From Rostratula benghalensis (Eukaryota; Chordata; Aves; Charadriiformes; Rostratulidae), in NCBI GenBank assembly GCA_013399305.1, contig VXAI01000162.1, positions 1,311,221 to 1,375,220 of the forward strand: 64,000 bases of DNA, written 5' to 3'. Within the stretch, counting starts at the first letter, position 1. Every line of letters starts with the position of its first letter. This document shows, piece by piece, positions 63,701-64,000 of the stretch. The translations under genes and the position numbers were made by a program. The notes below the pieces were generated by a model that was not told where the DNA came from, made no database searches, and saw nothing but the letters and a program-made list of their open reading frames with translations.

Positions 63701-64000
63701 TGTAGGGAAATATGGAAGATATCTTTTGAAAAGTTTTGGATTCAGACCGTATTCTCTTTAATCAGTCACAGTCATTGCAATTTACATAATTCTCTCGTCT
63801 AAACTTTTCATTACATGCATGTATTAGTAACAGTTTCAAAAATGTAAAAGAACATACTAAAGCTGGCCCACAGTAAAAACTTCCTTAATAATGTAATTAT
63901 TATTTTTTTTTAATTTTGTGAGATAGTCTCCTCATCTAGCAGTCCAGCTGCAAAAAAAACCCAAACCAAACCCAAGGAAGACAGACCATCACACCTCATC
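60721..64000. other. Single-copy non-coding DNA
   Basis: No gene is supported. The stretch contains T runs at about 60818-60829 and 62578-62588 and a tandem duplication at 61053-61128. Frames of up to 117 codons (for example 62039-62392 minus) show no known domain. If the island at 60.1-60.7 kb is a first exon on the plus strand, this is the start of its intron. Confidence 0.5.
61053..61128. repeat. 41-base tandem duplication
   Basis: Two copies, each starting ATGGTTTTT and continuing ACCTGAAATGGCCTCAAAG or ACCTGAAGTGGCCTCAAAG then TCAC, are offset by 41 bases and differ at few positions. Confidence 0.85.

Noticed and set aside
1..64000. A novel defence, mobile or RNA-based system
   Set aside because: The window shows no clustered genes, spaced repeats, tRNA or known microRNA sequence. 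Everything strong is a known avian repeat, a simple repeat, a CpG island or the gap.

Overview
This window looks like ordinary nuclear DNA of a bird. The evidence is its dispersed repeats. There are seven CR1 non-LTR retrotransposon fragments, one of which still carries the reverse transcriptase signature. There are also two solo LTRs of avian endogenous-retrovirus type. No SINEs were seen. Most of the window is AT-rich and non-coding, with homopolymer runs, and there are two sharply GC-rich islands near the right end. I see no prokaryotic gene arrangement, operon or CRISPR array, and no new biological system.

Layout. At 1-8.1 kb there is AT-rich single-copy sequence with one exon-like segment on the minus strand (414-560): a strong acceptor, 147 bases, open, encoding a hydrophobic stretch. 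At 8.1-8.7 kb a solo LTR sits directly against an internal CR1 fragment. At 8.7-35.3 kb there is single-copy non-coding DNA holding four more CR1 3' ends (13.9, 22.2, 24.8 and 26.8 kb) and a minus-strand solo LTR (18.8-19.4 kb). At 35.3-36.8 kb lies the largest CR1 copy, with a decayed ORF2 (reverse transcriptase and C-terminal region). At 36.8-53 kb is mostly repeat-free DNA with several segments that resemble conserved regulatory DNA, the best at 47.04-47.40 kb. At 53.03-54.96 kb is a CpG island with three CA/TG tracts and a 700-base assembly gap, and it is probably a promoter. At 54.96-60.1 kb is single-copy non-coding DNA. At 60.12-60.72 kb is a second CpG island, followed by non-coding sequence to the end.

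No complete protein-coding gene can be called. The simplest reading is that the window covers the 5' end, or a large intron, of a gene driven from one or both CpG islands, with the surrounding AT-rich DNA holding enhancers. I could not identify the gene. If the exon-like segment at 414-560 is real, a minus-strand gene starting in the 53-55 kb island with an intron of about 53 kb would fit, but this is inference. Most open frames in the window are what chance, repeats or the N gap would produce.
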